64,000 nucleotides of DNA, taken from assembly GCF_025639805.1 (NCBI RefSeq), contig NZ_CP106735.1, forward strand, positions 4,125,501 to 4,189,500, written 5' to 3'. The translations under genes and the position numbers were made by a program. The notes under the pieces were generated by a model. The model saw only the letters and a program-made list of their open reading frames with translations, did no database searches and had not been told where the DNA came from. Shown piece after piece: positions 34,967 to 45,287 of the stretch. This stretch comes from Reichenbachiella carrageenanivorans. Its GTDB lineage: Bacteria; Bacteroidota; Bacteroidia; Cytophagales; Cyclobacteriaceae. Positions within the stretch are counted from its first letter, which is position 1. Each line of letters opens with the position of its first letter.

Positions 34967-37449
34967 TACAAATTGATTTTCATGTTTAACTTAAAAAATA
35001 AATTGTCTCTCGTAGACTCGTACGCATACGCACCATATCGATAGACTGCATCAAACCCAAACCCCATGTATCCTACATCGAAATAATTGAGCCTGATTAG
35101 CTTTTTGATCCCGATTCCCGATTCAAAATAGCCCTCTTCCATGGTCTTGAATGCTACCCCTTGGTGGCGTTCAGGGTGAGTCAGTCTTCCAATACCTGAG
35201 TTATGATACACAATCAATTCGGGCTTCATCACTCGGTTAGAGATCAAAAAGTTGCCAAAGTTATGATTGAAAAACAAAGCAACCTGCTGATCCGACAAAA
35301 ATTCGTAAATATCCATCGTTTGAAAATACTCTGGCACACTCAAACTCGACGAGGCATTACCCAAGCCTGTAATCATATGACCATAAGGCACATCGCCCGA
35401 AACATAGGCTGCCCTGACCAAAAATTCTGACTTACCCAACACATATTTCTTTTTGTATTCTGCACTCATGTCTACTCGGTGATAATTGAAATCCCCCCCC
35501 AACCAGCCCGAATTGGCATGACTGTATTTGAAATTGAAAACTGGGAAATCATAATCATAAAGCACCTTGCGCCCATACAAGTCTAAATACTGCTCGTTTT
35601 TCACATACCTAAAAGAAAGAGACACCTCATTGATATGATAATAGGTATTGGTATAGTCTGTATTGTTGTATTGGTAATCATAGGTTGGTTTTTGATCCGA
35701 AGTAGATACACTCGTCTGCGCATAGAGAAAAGGAGCTATTCGCCTATTCAAACTGAGTTTGTAGGTTTCGTGACGGTCGAACAAACTCCCCTGAAAAGAT
35801 CGAATTAAATCTTCGATACTCGATATTTTGCCTTCGAAAAACCGCTGTACACCCACTTCTCTTAAATCATTCTGATAAGTAAACAAAAGCCAAGTATCTG
35901 TTCTTTTATCAAAATTCCACCTCACATTGGTGCCATATTTCCATTCTTCGTCTGCAAATCCATATCCACCATACCCCCCCAATTTCAATCTTTCAGAAAA
36001 ATTGTTATTGGTTTCCAACCCTGCTCCCAATCTAAACTTTTCATAATTATTGATCCCAAAGAGATCATCTATACGTAGATCTACCATACCCATCTTCAAT
36101 CGCATGGTCAGTACGGCTTCTGCCACGCCTTCGATCACTCGTAGGCTCTTGTACATCGAGTCCATGGCCACGAATGTATTCAGCTCCATCGAATCCAATG
36201 GCACGGCTCTATTGGCATTCAATATTTGTTCTTGCTGCTTTTTATCTACCCGATTCAGCGCTATTCCTACATCACTAAAGTCCTTTTTTGAGTAATTGGT
36301 TTCTAGGTTAATGTCCGACAGATAGCGTCGGTTTTCTAACACCAGATTTCTTCCATAAAATTTAAATTCTTTAAAAATAATATCTGTATTGAGCTGCACT
36401 GGAAACCACTGCCCTTTCACCTTAGCATAGCGCTGCTGGATGCTCACGTCGATTTTGGAATTGGCTACCTGAGATTTAGCGGTCACATTGGTTAGGGCGT
36501 ATTCTTTGGCATGTACCCATAGAAAACCTTCCAACCCATCGAATTTTTTACCTTTTTTAGGTGCATAGCTCACCACAAATACTGTGTCTGTTTCGAAAAA
36601 AGTGGTATCTTCTATATAAAAGTCATATTGAGAAAGACCCGACGGGTTGATTGGGTTGATATAATCCTTGTCGAAAATATCCAACACGTCATTGTAAAAC
36701 CCAAAAGGCTGATACAGACCACTAAAAGCAGCAAACAACCCACCCCTCAAGCCTGAAATCTGTGTCGCCAGTATAGTTTCATTTTTGAGTCCAGGTTCAA
36801 TAAATTTAGTTTCTGACACAGACTCTGCCACATACAAATGGCGCGTATTAAAGGAACTGTCAACCTTAAAAAATTTAGTATCAGCTTTGGCTATAGTATC
36901 AGATTCATCGGTACTATAATCCTCACTTTGTTCTTTCATCAATATTGCCAGAGAATCAGCCGTTTTGGTATCTGCGTCTAGGTGATATACATCTTTGGTG
37001 TAGGACTTATAACTATACTGTGGAAACCTCGCTGGGTCGTGTTTCTTGCGGTTGGCGATCACCTGTCGCATCAAAATATTAGCAGGGTTCTCCCCTGCTT
37101 CAAAAATCAGTTCCTCCAATTCTGTCACCTCCTTTTCCAAGAAAATAATCGGTGATTGGTTAATTTCAGCCACAGTCAATTGCTTTCGCACAAAACCGAC
37201 GTGTTGGAATGTGATGGTACCTTGATAACCAGTCGGGACAGCCAAATTGAAACGCCCATCTATGTCTGATATAGTACCAGTGCTGGTTCCACTGATCGCT
37301 ACAGTCACAAAAGTCAGGGCTTCGTTGTCATCGCTCGAAAATATACGACCAGACACGGATTGAGCAAATAAATTCCCTCCTAGCAGGGTCATCGTCAGCC
37401 ACGCAGCTACAGCAAAATATACAGTTTTGGCAGAATTGGTGTTCATCAA
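34966..37449 (-). CDS. DUF5686 outer-membrane protein with carboxypeptidase-like regulatory domain
   Basis: This 827-residue protein starts with a signal peptide (about 1-29, GGNLFAQS), then a CarboxypepD_reg-like beta-sandwich (31-110: SGRIFSSDDNEALTFVTVAI and FQHVGFVRKQLTV). A long beta-rich domain follows, with Ig-like and membrane-barrel strands to the C-terminal FKLNMKINL, an outer-membrane-type ending. The layout is that of DUF5686 proteins, abundant in Bacteroidota and of unclear role in the envelope. It heads the rluA-pabBC operon. Confidence 0.85.
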   Translation of the reverse strand: MMNTNSAKTVYFAVAAWLTMTLLGGNLFAQSVSGRIFSSDDNEALTFVTVAISGTSTGTISDIDGRFNLAVPTGYQGTITFQHVGFVRKQLTVAEINQSPIIFLEKEVTELEELIFEAGENPANILMRQVIANRKKHDPARFPQYSYKSYTKDVYHLDADTKTADSLAILMKEQSEDYSTDESDTIAKADTKFFKVDSSFNTRHLYVAESVSETKFIEPGLKNETILATQISGLRGGLFAAFSGLYQPFGFYNDVLDIFDKDYINPINPSGLSQYDFYIEDTTFFETDTVFVVSYAPKKGKKFDGLEGFLWVHAKEYALTNVTAKSQVANSKIDVSIQQRYAKVKGQWFPVQLNTDIIFKEFKFYGRNLVLENRRYLSDINLETNYSKKDFSDVGIALNRVDKKQQEQILNANRAVPLDSMELNTFVAMDSMYKSLRVIEGVAEAVLTMRLKMGMVDLRIDDLFGINNYEKFRLGAGLETNNNFSERLKLGGYGGYGFADEEWKYGTNVRWNFDKRTDTWLLFTYQNDLREVGVQRFFEGKISSIEDLIRSFQGSLFDRHETYKLSLNRRIAPFLYAQTSVSTSDQKPTYDYQYNNTDYTNTYYHINEVSLSFRYVKNEQYLDLYGRKVLYDYDFPVFNFKYSHANSGWLGGDFNYHRVDMSAEYKKKYVLGKSEFLVRAAYVSGDVPYGHMITGLGNASSSLSVPEYFQTMDIYEFLSDQQVALFFNHNFGNFLISNRVMKPELIVYHNSGIGRLTHPERHQGVAFKTMEEGYFESGIGIKKLIRLNYFDVGYMGFGFDAVYRYGAYAYESTRDNLFFKLNMKINL

Positions 37450-37649
37450 AAAAATGGCAAAAATTTGACCAGTTATGATTGAAAGTTATATAGATGACAT
37501 CTTAAACCAAGATTTCCCTCACCCATACCTAAAACAATCAAATCCCTTTAACGTAACTCTTCAAAATTGTTTTAACCTAACTGAGCTGCATTAAAAAAAC
37601 ACACAGACTTCCAAAACAAATTCCAATTACGCACAAGCTGTGAAATTAC

Positions 37650-39233
37650 CTAAAACTCACTGGTAAAGTGGAATTCCATGTCTGGAAAATTATCCTGTAC
37701 CATTTGTAACCATGCTTTGGATTCTGCCATAAAGACCAATTTGCCATCTTTGTCTTTGGCAATGTGTCGGTACTTGGAATCTATAAACTCGTCTAACTTC
37801 TTTTTGTCTTTGCTACTGATCCAGCAAGCCTTATATAGATTCATTGGCATAAATCTACAAGTAGCACCGTATTCGTGTAGCAACCTGTGCTGGATAACTT
37901 CAAACTGAAGTGCACCCACTGTGCCCACTACTTTACGAGCGCCCATTTCATAGGTAAAAAGCTGGGCCACCCCTTCGTCCATGAGCTGCTTGAGTCCTTT
38001 CTCTAGCTGTTTGGTTTTCATGGCATCCATGTTTACCACTTCTCTAAATATCTCTGGAGAGAAACTAGGAATCCCTTTATACGTTCCTTTTTCACCTTCA
38101 CTGAGGGTATCGCCTATTTTCAAATTTCCAGTATCATACAGGCCTACGATATCGCCAGGAAAGGCTTCATCGATCACTTCTTTGCTCTGCGCCATAAAGG
38201 CTGTGGCATTTGAAAATCTAAATTTCTTGTCTAATCTGGTATGATAATAATTACTACCTCTAGAAAACTGCCCAGCACACACTCTCACGAAGGCAATTCT
38301 GTTTCTGTGCTTCGGGTCCATATTGGCATGAATTTTAAACACAAAACCTGAAAACTTGTTCTCTTCTGGCATGATCTGACGCTCTTCTGTATATCTCGGT
38401 GCAGGACCAGGAGCGATGTCGATAAAACAATCCAACAGCTCCTGCACGCCAAAATTATTGACCGCACTACCAAAAAATACTGGTGCTACTTCGCCATTTC
38501 TATAGGTCTCTATGTCAAATGCAGGATATCCTCCATCTACCAGCTCTACATCTTCTCGCAACGTTTTAGCATATCTCTCTCCAATCAATTCATCCAAAAC
38601 AGGATCGTTGATATCTTCTATACTAATATCATTGTCTTTATCGAGCTTTTGTTTACTGGCTGTAAATAATTTCAGTTTCTTTTCATACAAGCTATATACG
38701 CCCTTGAACGTCTTGCCCATACTGATTGGCCAACTGAGCGGACGCACCTTTATATTTAGTTTGGCTTCGATTTCATCGAGCAAATCGTAAGGGTCTTGAC
38801 CTTCTCTATCTAGTTTATTGATAAACACCATCACGGGAGTGTTTCTCATGCGACACACCTCCATCAGTTTTTCCGTTTGGATCTCTACTCCCTTCACACA
38901 GTCCACGACTAGCACCACACTATCCACAGCGGTCAGCGTACGATAGGTATCCTCTGCAAAATCTTGGTGACCTGGAGTATCCAGCAGATTGATTCGTCGG
39001 TTCTTATAGTCGAAGCCCATTACAGATGTAGCTACCGAAATCCCCCTTTGCTTCTCAATCTCCATGAAATCCGAGGTAGCATGCCGGTCGATTTTATTCG
39101 ACTTTACTGCGCCAGCCGTTTTGATCGCCCCTCCAAAAAGCAAGAGCTTTTCCGTCAGGGTCGTCTTTCCCGCATCCGGGTGACTGATGATACCAAAGGT
39201 TTTTCGTTTTTCTATTTCTGCTGAGAGACTCAT
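37650..39233 (-). CDS. prfC: Peptide chain release factor 3
   Basis: This 527-residue translational GTPase has G1 [20 protein letters not shown], switch [19 protein letters not shown]4 [10 protein letters not shown] and the RF3 domains to [19 protein letters not shown]. It recycles RF1/RF2 from terminated ribosomes. The length fits the family. It starts near the promoter region shared with the divergent holin-like gene. Confidence 0.96.
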   Translation of the reverse strand: MSLSAEIEKRKTFGIISHPDAGKTTLTEKLLLFGGAIKTAGAVKSNKIDRHATSDFMEIEKQRGISVATSVMGFDYKNRRINLLDTPGHQDFAEDTYRTLTAVDSVVLVVDCVKGVEIQTEKLMEVCRMRNTPVMVFINKLDREGQDPYDLLDEIEAKLNIKVRPLSWPISMGKTFKGVYSLYEKKLKLFTASKQKLDKDNDISIEDINDPVLDELIGERYAKTLREDVELVDGGYPAFDIETYRNGEVAPVFFGSAVNNFGVQELLDCFIDIAPGPAPRYTEERQIMPEENKFSGFVFKIHANMDPKHRNRIAFVRVCAGQFSRGSNYYHTRLDKKFRFSNATAFMAQSKEVIDEAFPGDIVGLYDTGNLKIGDTLSEGEKGTYKGIPSFSPEIFREVVNMDAMKTKQLEKGLKQLMDEGVAQLFTYEMGARKVVGTVGALQFEVIQHRLLHEYGATCRFMPMNLYKACWISSKDKKKLDEFIDSKYRHIAKDKDGKLVFMAESKAWLQMVQDNFPDMEFHFTSEF

Positions 39234-39460
39234 ACTTAAATTATCGCTATTTGGAAAAAGCCAATGGTAGTCACCATCAGCTAATAACTAGTTCCCATTA
39301 ACCAAGGGAAAATCGGGCGCAAAGATAGTAGAGTTGTGAGTATTCTAGTGCTCAGCATCCAACTTTGATATTATTTATAAAGATGTCATCGCAACAGCTG
39401 TGTATAGAATTGTTACATTTAGTAACTTCAAAAGTTGAATCATCTACTTACCTACAAAAC

Positions 39461-39814
39461 ATGGAAACTTTAATTAGACTTATTTTATCTGCCATTGCCG
39501 TTTTGATCTGTGCCTACATATTGCCTGGTGCGCATGTCGATGGCTTTTTAAGTGCCTTGGTGGCCGCTGGAGTCTTGGTCGTCGTCAACATCATACTCAA
39601 GCCTATCCTGATCATACTGACGATACCTATAACTGCAATAACTCTCGGACTTTTCCTACTTTTCATCAATACCTTCATGATCCTCATTGTGAGCTGGCTT
39701 GTCCCTGGGTTCAATATAGATGGTTTTTGGTGGGCATTCGCTTACAGCTTTGCCCTATCTATTGTCAACTCCATTTTTGAAGCCATGCAAGGCAATAGTT
39801 CAAACAATCAATAA
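39461..39814 (+). CDS. Phage-holin-4-type small membrane protein
   Basis: The ATG at 39461 is preferred because METLIRLILSAIAVLICAYI begins the family; an upstream ATG at 39365 adds an unrelated tail. The 117 residues have four membrane segments. The name holin is historical: PF04020-like proteins are common chromosomal membrane proteins, and nothing here suggests a phage. It is followed closely by another small membrane gene. Confidence 0.8.
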   Translation: METLIRLILSAIAVLICAYILPGAHVDGFLSALVAAGVLVVVNIILKPILIILTIPITAITLGLFLLFINTFMILIVSWLVPGFNIDGFWWAFAYSFALSIVNSIFEAMQGNSSNNQ

Positions 39815-39827
39815 AACAGACAACTAC

Positions 39828-40037
39828 ATGAAGAACATCAAATCAGGAATTTTATATTTATTAATTGGGGGATTTTTCGTCTATTGGGCGGAGACCCATT
39901 CGCCAAAAAAACTAGGACAAGCCATCGGAAATGTCTTTAGTGGCTCCTATACCATGGATGAAACTTCCTACTATATATGTCTGGGGCTCGGAATAGCCAT
40001 AGGCCTATTAGGTTTATTTAAGATTCTAAAGAAATAG
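39828..40037 (+). CDS. Small two-helix membrane protein
   Basis: An ATG at 39828 gives 69 residues: MKNIKSGILYLLIGGFFVYW, then a polar loop (AETHSPKKLGQAIGNVFSGS) and a second helix (CLGLGIAIGLLGLFKILKK). It follows the holin-like gene by 13 bases in the same direction. Not recognised; the longer frame from 39720 overlaps the preceding gene and is unlikely. Confidence 0.55.
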   Translation: MKNIKSGILYLLIGGFFVYWAETHSPKKLGQAIGNVFSGSYTMDETSYYICLGLGIAIGLLGLFKILKK

Positions 40038-40149
40038 ATCAACCCTTTTTATGCTTACTGGCAAAACATCAGGCATAGACTTTCATAAAAAAACACACCT
40101 CACTAATCCAAACAGAGTTTCAACCCCTGCTTGAATTTTCGCACCATTT

Positions 40150-40266
40150 GTCAGTCTGCCTGAAACCCACCCTCCCAATTCGTCAGTCGACATTCCTAAT
40201 TTCAAATCCTATTCTGCCAATCTGTCACCACATCAGTCGGTTTTTCGCATTGGCATAGCTGTTGAT
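40150..40266 (+). promoter_or_regulatory. dnaK upstream region: GTCAGTC repeats and sigma-54-like element
   Basis: GTCAGTC occurs at 40150 and 40182, GTCACC at 40224 and ATCAGTCGG at 40232. TTGGCATAGCTGTTGAT (40250-40266) resembles the sigma-54 pattern TGGCAC-N5-TTGC, with GG and G at the right spacing though the final C is A. The leader to the ATG is 58 bases. This suggests activator-controlled heat-shock expression. Confidence 0.45.
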
Positions 40267-40323
40267 AAAAGCCTTTACAGTTATTAGAAAAGAATTTAAG
40301 AAAGCGATAAATAAATTTATATC

Positions 40324-42240
40324 ATGGGAAAAATAATCGGAATCGATTTAGGAACTACCAACTCTTGCGTATCTGTAATGGAAGGTAATGAGCCTGTCGT
40401 TATCCCAAATAGCGAGGGCAAAAGAACGACTCCTTCTATTGTGGCCTTTTTGGACGGCGGTAAAGGAGAAAGAAAAGTGGGTGACCCTGCCAAAAGACAG
40501 GCCATCACCAATCCACAAAACACCATTAGCTCTGTCAAGAGATTTATGGGTAAAAAATTCTCTGAAGTTTCTGACGAGATGAAGAATGTCTCTTATGCTG
40601 TCGAAAGTGGAAACAACGACGTAGTAAGAGTAAAAATTGGAGACAGAACTTACACTCCTCAAGAATTGTCTGCCATTATTCTTCAAAAAATGAAGACAAC
40701 GGCAGAAGACTACTTGGGTACTGATGTAAAAGAAGCTGTAATTACTGTACCTGCTTACTTCAACGATGCAGAAAGACAAGCCACTAAAGAGGCTGGAGCA
40801 ATCGCAGGTTTAGAAGTAAAAAGAATCATCAATGAGCCTACTGCTGCGGCATTGGCTTATGGACTAGACAAGAAAAATGCAGATATGAAAATCGCTGTGT
40901 ATGACCTTGGTGGTGGTACATTCGATATTTCTATTCTGGAGTTGGGCGATGGTGTATTCGAAGTGAAATCCACCAACGGTGATGTACACCTCGGCGGAGA
41001 CGACTTTGACTCTGTGATCATCCAGTGGTTGGCAGACGAGTTTAAAAACGACGAAGGTATCGACCTTAGAAAGGATCCTATGGCACTTCAACGTTTAAAA
41101 GAAGCTGCTGAAAAAGCAAAAATCGAATTGTCTAGCTCTACGAGCACAGAGATCAATTTGCCATATATCATGCCTGTAGATGGTGTACCTAAGCACTTGG
41201 TTAGAACTTTGTCTAGAGCGAAGTTTGAGCAATTGGCAGACACCTTGGTCAAAAGATCAATGAAGCCAGTAGAGAAAGCCTTGAAAGATTCTGGTCTTTC
41301 TAAATCTGAAATCGACGAAGTAATCTTGGTAGGCGGATCTACTCGTATTCCAATCATCCAAGAAGAAGTAGAAAAATTCTTTGGCAAAAAGCCTTCTAAA
41401 GGTGTAAACCCTGACGAAGTAGTAGCAGTAGGTGCGGCCATCCAAGGTGGTGTATTGACTGGCGAAGTGAAAGATGTATTGTTGCTAGATGTGACTCCAT
41501 TGGCTTTGGGTATCGAAACCATGGGTGGTGTATTCACCAAGTTGATCGAAGCCAACACAACGATCCCAACGAAAAAGTCTGAGGTATTCTCTACGGCAGC
41601 CGATAATCAACCATCTGTAGAAATCCACGTGATCCAAGGTGAAAGACCAATGGCGAAGGACAACAGAAGTTTGGGTAGATTCCACTTGGACGGTATTCCA
41701 CCAGCACCAAGAGGTATTCCTCAGATCGAAGTGATCTTTGACATAGATGCTAACGGTATCATGAATGTGACCTCTAAAGACAAAGGCACAAACAAAGAAC
41801 AAAGTATCAGAATCGAAGCGTCTTCAGGATTGACTGACGAAGAAATCGAAAGAATGAAGCAAGAGGCTGAAGCCAACGCTGAATCTGACAAAGTGGAAAA
41901 AGAGAAAATAGAAAAACTCAATGGAGCAGATTCTATGATCTTCCAAACTGAAAAGCAGTTGAACGAATTTGGCGATAAATTGTCTGATGACAACAAAGGC
42001 AAAATCAGCACTGCCCTAGAGAAGCTAAAAGAAGCACACAAAAGTGCAGATCTAGCAGCTATCGACACAGCTATGGAAGAAATGAACAAAGCATGGGAAG
42101 GTGCATCTCAAGAAATGTACGCGGCTTCTCAAGGTGCTGAAGGTGGAGCCCCTGGGGCTGACGCTGGCTCTGAGGCTGGTGCTACCGATTCAGAAGTATC
42201 TGATGTAGAGTTCGAAGAAGTAGACGAAGAGAAGAAATAA
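40324..42240 (+). CDS. dnaK: Molecular chaperone DnaK (Hsp70)
   Basis: This 638-residue protein has [16 protein letters not shown] (phosphate 1), [36 protein letters not shown] (phosphate 2) and [20 protein letters not shown] in the ATPase domain, then the substrate domain (about 385-510), a helical lid and an acidic EEVDEEKK tail. It refolds proteins with DnaJ and GrpE, neither of which is adjacent here. A strong terminator follows at 42348. Confidence 0.98.
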   Translation: MGKIIGIDLGTTNSCVSVMEGNEPVVIPNSEGKRTTPSIVAFLDGGKGERKVGDPAKRQAITNPQNTISSVKRFMGKKFSEVSDEMKNVSYAVESGNNDVVRVKIGDRTYTPQELSAIILQKMKTTAEDYLGTDVKEAVITVPAYFNDAERQATKEAGAIAGLEVKRIINEPTAAALAYGLDKKNADMKIAVYDLGGGTFDISILELGDGVFEVKSTNGDVHLGGDDFDSVIIQWLADEFKNDEGIDLRKDPMALQRLKEAAEKAKIELSSSTSTEINLPYIMPVDGVPKHLVRTLSRAKFEQLADTLVKRSMKPVEKALKDSGLSKSEIDEVILVGGSTRIPIIQEEVEKFFGKKPSKGVNPDEVVAVGAAIQGGVLTGEVKDVLLLDVTPLALGIETMGGVFTKLIEANTTIPTKKSEVFSTAADNQPSVEIHVIQGERPMAKDNRSLGRFHLDGIPPAPRGIPQIEVIFDIDANGIMNVTSKDKGTNKEQSIRIEASSGLTDEEIERMKQEAEANAESDKVEKEKIEKLNGADSMIFQTEKQLNEFGDKLSDDNKGKISTALEKLKEAHKSADLAAIDTAMEEMNKAWEGASQEMYAASQGAEGGAPGADAGSEAGATDSEVSDVEFEEVDEEKK

Positions 42241-42347
42241 TTTTCGACTCCAGTGAAAATCGAAAATTATTGATGAGCTAGGTCAACTCTAGTAATAGAG
42301 CAACCATAAGATCATCACTAGCAATTAGCTAGACTCAATATAGATAC

Positions 42348-42382
42348 AAAGCCTTTCTGGTTTCCCCAGAAAGGCTTTTTTT
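42348..42382 (+). terminator. Rho-independent terminator after dnaK
   Basis: AAAGCCTTTCTGG and CCAGAAAGGCTTT form a perfect 13-bp stem with a short loop and a T-rich tail. Confidence 0.92.
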
Positions 42383-42508
42383 ATGATGTTAAGCCTAAAA
42401 ATTCACTAGTTAATTAATTCTGCAAGATTGTTTTCTATCTTAGCCAAAGTATTATGAACAAACGATCTTAAGTCGATCAAATAATCTCTTACTATTTCCT
42501 AAGACCTA

Positions 42509-43123
42509 ATGAATCCAACCAACTTAAAATCACTTTTTTTTGTATTATTTAGTCTAATATTTAGCTTCTCCAGTTTTAGTCAAGATTCATACTTCGGCAT
42601 AAAAGGGGGTTACAATAATTCAACTCTTCATTCATCTAATGATGCTAGCCTAGGAATCCAATCTAGAAGCACGTATGGTTTAGGCGTAGTTTTTTGCAGC
42701 GCTCCAGACGAGGGAAAGTTAGGGATTGGTTATTCTCTAGAACTTGGATATATGAGAAAAGGCGCCAAAATAGACCACGACACACTCGACTATAAGTTTC
42801 ACTATATCAACATGCCACTTCTGATCGATTTCTATCCTATAAAACAGATTAAATTAAGCATAGGACCTGAGTTTTCCTTCTTAGCTGGCGCAAACAACCA
42901 CTCTAACGACTCCACAAAAACGAGTATTTTAAATACTTACAACAAAAAAATGGAGGTTTCTGGCATAGCAAGCATTAGTGGTTCTGTGACCTTTTTCATG
43001 GATTTAGGCATGCGATATAGCTACTCTTTCACTAAAATATCGAAATACGATGGCATATTAGATAGACAAGACCTATACAACAGTTATGTTCAGGTTTTTA
43101 TCTTATTAAAAATCGCCAACTAA
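42509..43123 (+). CDS. Outer-membrane beta-barrel protein (PorT-like)
   Basis: This 204-residue protein has a signal peptide (LFSLIFSFSSFSQDSYF, cleavage near residue 25) and alternating amphipathic strands: YFGIKGGYNNSTLHSS, GLGVVFCSAPDEGKLGIGYS, LELGYMRKGAKI, HYINMPLLIDFYPIKQIKLS. This is the small barrel layout of PorT-family or outer-membrane-beta-barrel domain proteins. Function unknown. It is flanked by strong terminators, so it is monocistronic. Confidence 0.8.
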   Translation: MNPTNLKSLFFVLFSLIFSFSSFSQDSYFGIKGGYNNSTLHSSNDASLGIQSRSTYGLGVVFCSAPDEGKLGIGYSLELGYMRKGAKIDHDTLDYKFHYINMPLLIDFYPIKQIKLSIGPEFSFLAGANNHSNDSTKTSILNTYNKKMEVSGIASISGSVTFFMDLGMRYSYSFTKISKYDGILDRQDLYNSYVQVFILLKIAN

Positions 43124-43146
43124 CAACCCTTTCATTTTTTTATTAA

Positions 43147-43192
43147 AAAAGGCCTTATGGTTTTGTCAAATGACAAAACCATAAGGCCTTTT
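43147..43192. terminator. Bidirectional terminator, 22-bp perfect stem
   Basis: AAAAGGCCTTATGG with its extension TTTTGTCA pairs with the exact inverse after a two-base loop, with A/T tails on both sides. It lies between the barrel gene and the convergent sulfatase gene. Confidence 0.93.
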
Positions 43193-43208
43193 AAATATCT
43201 GCTCTAAT

Positions 43209-44762
43209 TTATTTCAGTTCTAGCTTTGTTGTGTTTTTACTAAACTCCTCTCCTCTGATAGCAAAAAATCCAGCTTTCATTTCAGCCAGTTTTTCTGGAT
43301 TGGTCTCAGCCAAATTTTGTTGTTGGCCTAGATCTTCTTTGAGATTGTACAATGCGAAATCTGGCAAATTACCCAATTCGATATTCACCTCTTTGCTGAT
43401 CGCCGCTCCCTTGTATGGAGGGATCAATACCCAATCGCCTTTTCTGTAAGCCGTACGAGTATTAGCTTCGATCACCAGTTCTTCCCTCGCCGAAGTAGAA
43501 CGCCCTAAAAAGGCATCGAGAATCGGCTCACTATCCTTGCCCACTGTAGTACTACCCACCAACTGCGCCATGGAAGTCAACAAATCTACCTGACAAACCA
43601 ATGCCTCAGAAACTGCTGGTTCGATCGTCCCTTTCCAATAAGTGATAAAAGGCACATGAGTACCCGCTTCGAACAAGCTGTACTTGCCTCCTCTAAACGG
43701 TCCCCAAGGTTTATGATCGCCTAACTTTTCCACAGCGTCATCATTGTACCCATCATTAATGACAGGGCCATTATCACTAGAAAATACAATCAAGGTATTC
43801 TCCAAGATTCCTTCCTCTTCCAAAGTTTTGATAAACTCACCAATACACCAATCCGCTTCCAAAATCACGTCTCCTCTGGGACCCATTCCAGATTTTCCTG
43901 CAAATCTCGGATGCGGCGTACGAGGCACATGAGGTTGCTGCATGGCATAGTACAAGAAAAAGGGTGCTTCTTTGTGCTCTTTCACATACTGCTTGGCTTT
44001 CGTTAAAAAATGATCTGCCATGTCTTCGTCTACCCATTTAGCAGACTCACCACCTTTCATGTAGCCAATCCTTGGTATCCCGTTCACAATAGAACTATTG
44101 TGTCCATGATGCCACATCATTTTAAGCAATTCAGGATTATCTAATCCAGTCGGCTGACCCTCAAAATTCTCTTTGTAATTGATCTCAATCGGATCATTAG
44201 GGTCTAACCCATCCACTCTACCATTGTCTATATACACTGTAGGTACACGGTCTTGAGTAGCTGCCATGATATACGACTCGTCAAAACCTACCTGATTAGG
44301 ACCTGGTGTGATTTCTTCATTCCAATTTACATGGCCAGTACCTAGTCCTAAATGCCATTTGCCTATTACGGCCGTTTGATAGCCATTGGCTTGGAGCATT
44401 TTAGGCAAGGTCATCTGTGCAGTATCTATCAACAACGGTGCTGTGCCAGGCAAAATCCTCGCCCCTTTTTTCCGCCAAGGATACTCCCCTGTGAGCAAAG
44501 CATATCTACTCGGCGTACAAGTAGATGAAGTAGCGTAGCCATTCACGAATCTCACTCCTCCTGAAGCTAATCGGTCTATATTAGGCGTGCTAATCGTGTT
44601 GGATCCATTGGCACTGATATCTCCATAGCCCAAATCGTCTGTATAAATGACTACAATATTAGGCTTAGGTACAGCGGAAGATTCTTCCGATTGCGATGGT
44701 TCTTTAGTAGGCGTGCAGGCATACAAACAGCCTAACACAATGGCCAAAAATGTGTGTTTCAT
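43209..44762 (-). CDS. Sulfatase (arylsulfatase-type) lipoprotein
   Basis: Starts at 44822 and 44768 also exist; the ATG at 44762 gives the cleanest lipoprotein signal (MKHTFLAIVLGCLYACTPTK, lipobox LYAC) and 517 residues. The formylglycine motif is CTPSRYALLTG (near 62-72). Metal ligands show in NIVVIYTDDLGYGDIS and in IVFSSDNGPVINDG. It hydrolyses sulfate esters, probably of algal polysaccharides, in the periplasm or at the surface. An anaerobic or FGE-type maturase is needed and is not in the window. Confidence 0.92.
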   Translation of the reverse strand: MKHTFLAIVLGCLYACTPTKEPSQSEESSAVPKPNIVVIYTDDLGYGDISANGSNTISTPNIDRLASGGVRFVNGYATSSTCTPSRYALLTGEYPWRKKGARILPGTAPLLIDTAQMTLPKMLQANGYQTAVIGKWHLGLGTGHVNWNEEITPGPNQVGFDESYIMAATQDRVPTVYIDNGRVDGLDPNDPIEINYKENFEGQPTGLDNPELLKMMWHHGHNSSIVNGIPRIGYMKGGESAKWVDEDMADHFLTKAKQYVKEHKEAPFFLYYAMQQPHVPRTPHPRFAGKSGMGPRGDVILEADWCIGEFIKTLEEEGILENTLIVFSSDNGPVINDGYNDDAVEKLGDHKPWGPFRGGKYSLFEAGTHVPFITYWKGTIEPAVSEALVCQVDLLTSMAQLVGSTTVGKDSEPILDAFLGRSTSAREELVIEANTRTAYRKGDWVLIPPYKGAAISKEVNIELGNLPDFALYNLKEDLGQQQNLAETNPEKLAEMKAGFFAIRGEEFSKNTTKLELK

Positions 44763-45287
44763 ATTCATATCTTGATCTCTATTATCTATTAGGAAAGAGC
44801 AATATAAAAAGACTTCATTCATCCGTAAAGCAATCCTTGAATTAAAACGTAATTTTTACGTTAATTCATTCTTAGAAATGAAAAAATTCACATTTCAACT
44901 TATTTCTTAACGAAACAACACCTACTCTATTTGTCTATTTCAAGGCACCACAGCTTTAACCTGCATGATGGATTAGGACTTGGTGATGAGAGGTTAAAAA
45001 GCGATAAATCAGGAAGTTTTGCGAAGAAAGCATAGCACCGCTATGATGACGAGTAAAACGAAACGAAGTGTCTGATTTGAAACTGTTTCAGCTCGGAATA
45101 GATTTCATTAATGCATAAAAGCAGGTTTAAATGAAAGTCTCATATTATTTTATATTGAAGTGATTCCTCGGGTTGATTACACTCCATTAACAAACCCTAA
45201 CGATAGTCAACAAACAGATAACACTACGAAAACCACCAAGCAACATGATAAGATGAGATTTGTTTTTCAATATAAAACAAAGAACTA
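44763..45287. repeat. Intergenic region with long imperfect hairpin (45006-45078)
   Basis: No gene is seen in these 525 bases. At 45006-45078 an imperfect palindrome is nested: AAATCAG with CTGATTT, TTTTGC with GTAAAA, and centre CATAGC-ACC-GCTATG. It is too long and irregular for a terminator. It may be a repetitive extragenic (REP-like) element; copies elsewhere cannot be checked in this window. The rest is AT-rich with unassigned promoters. Confidence 0.45.

Noticed and set aside
39461..39814. Holin-like gene as a sign of a prophage
   Set aside because: No other phage gene is near, and the family is a common chromosomal membrane protein.
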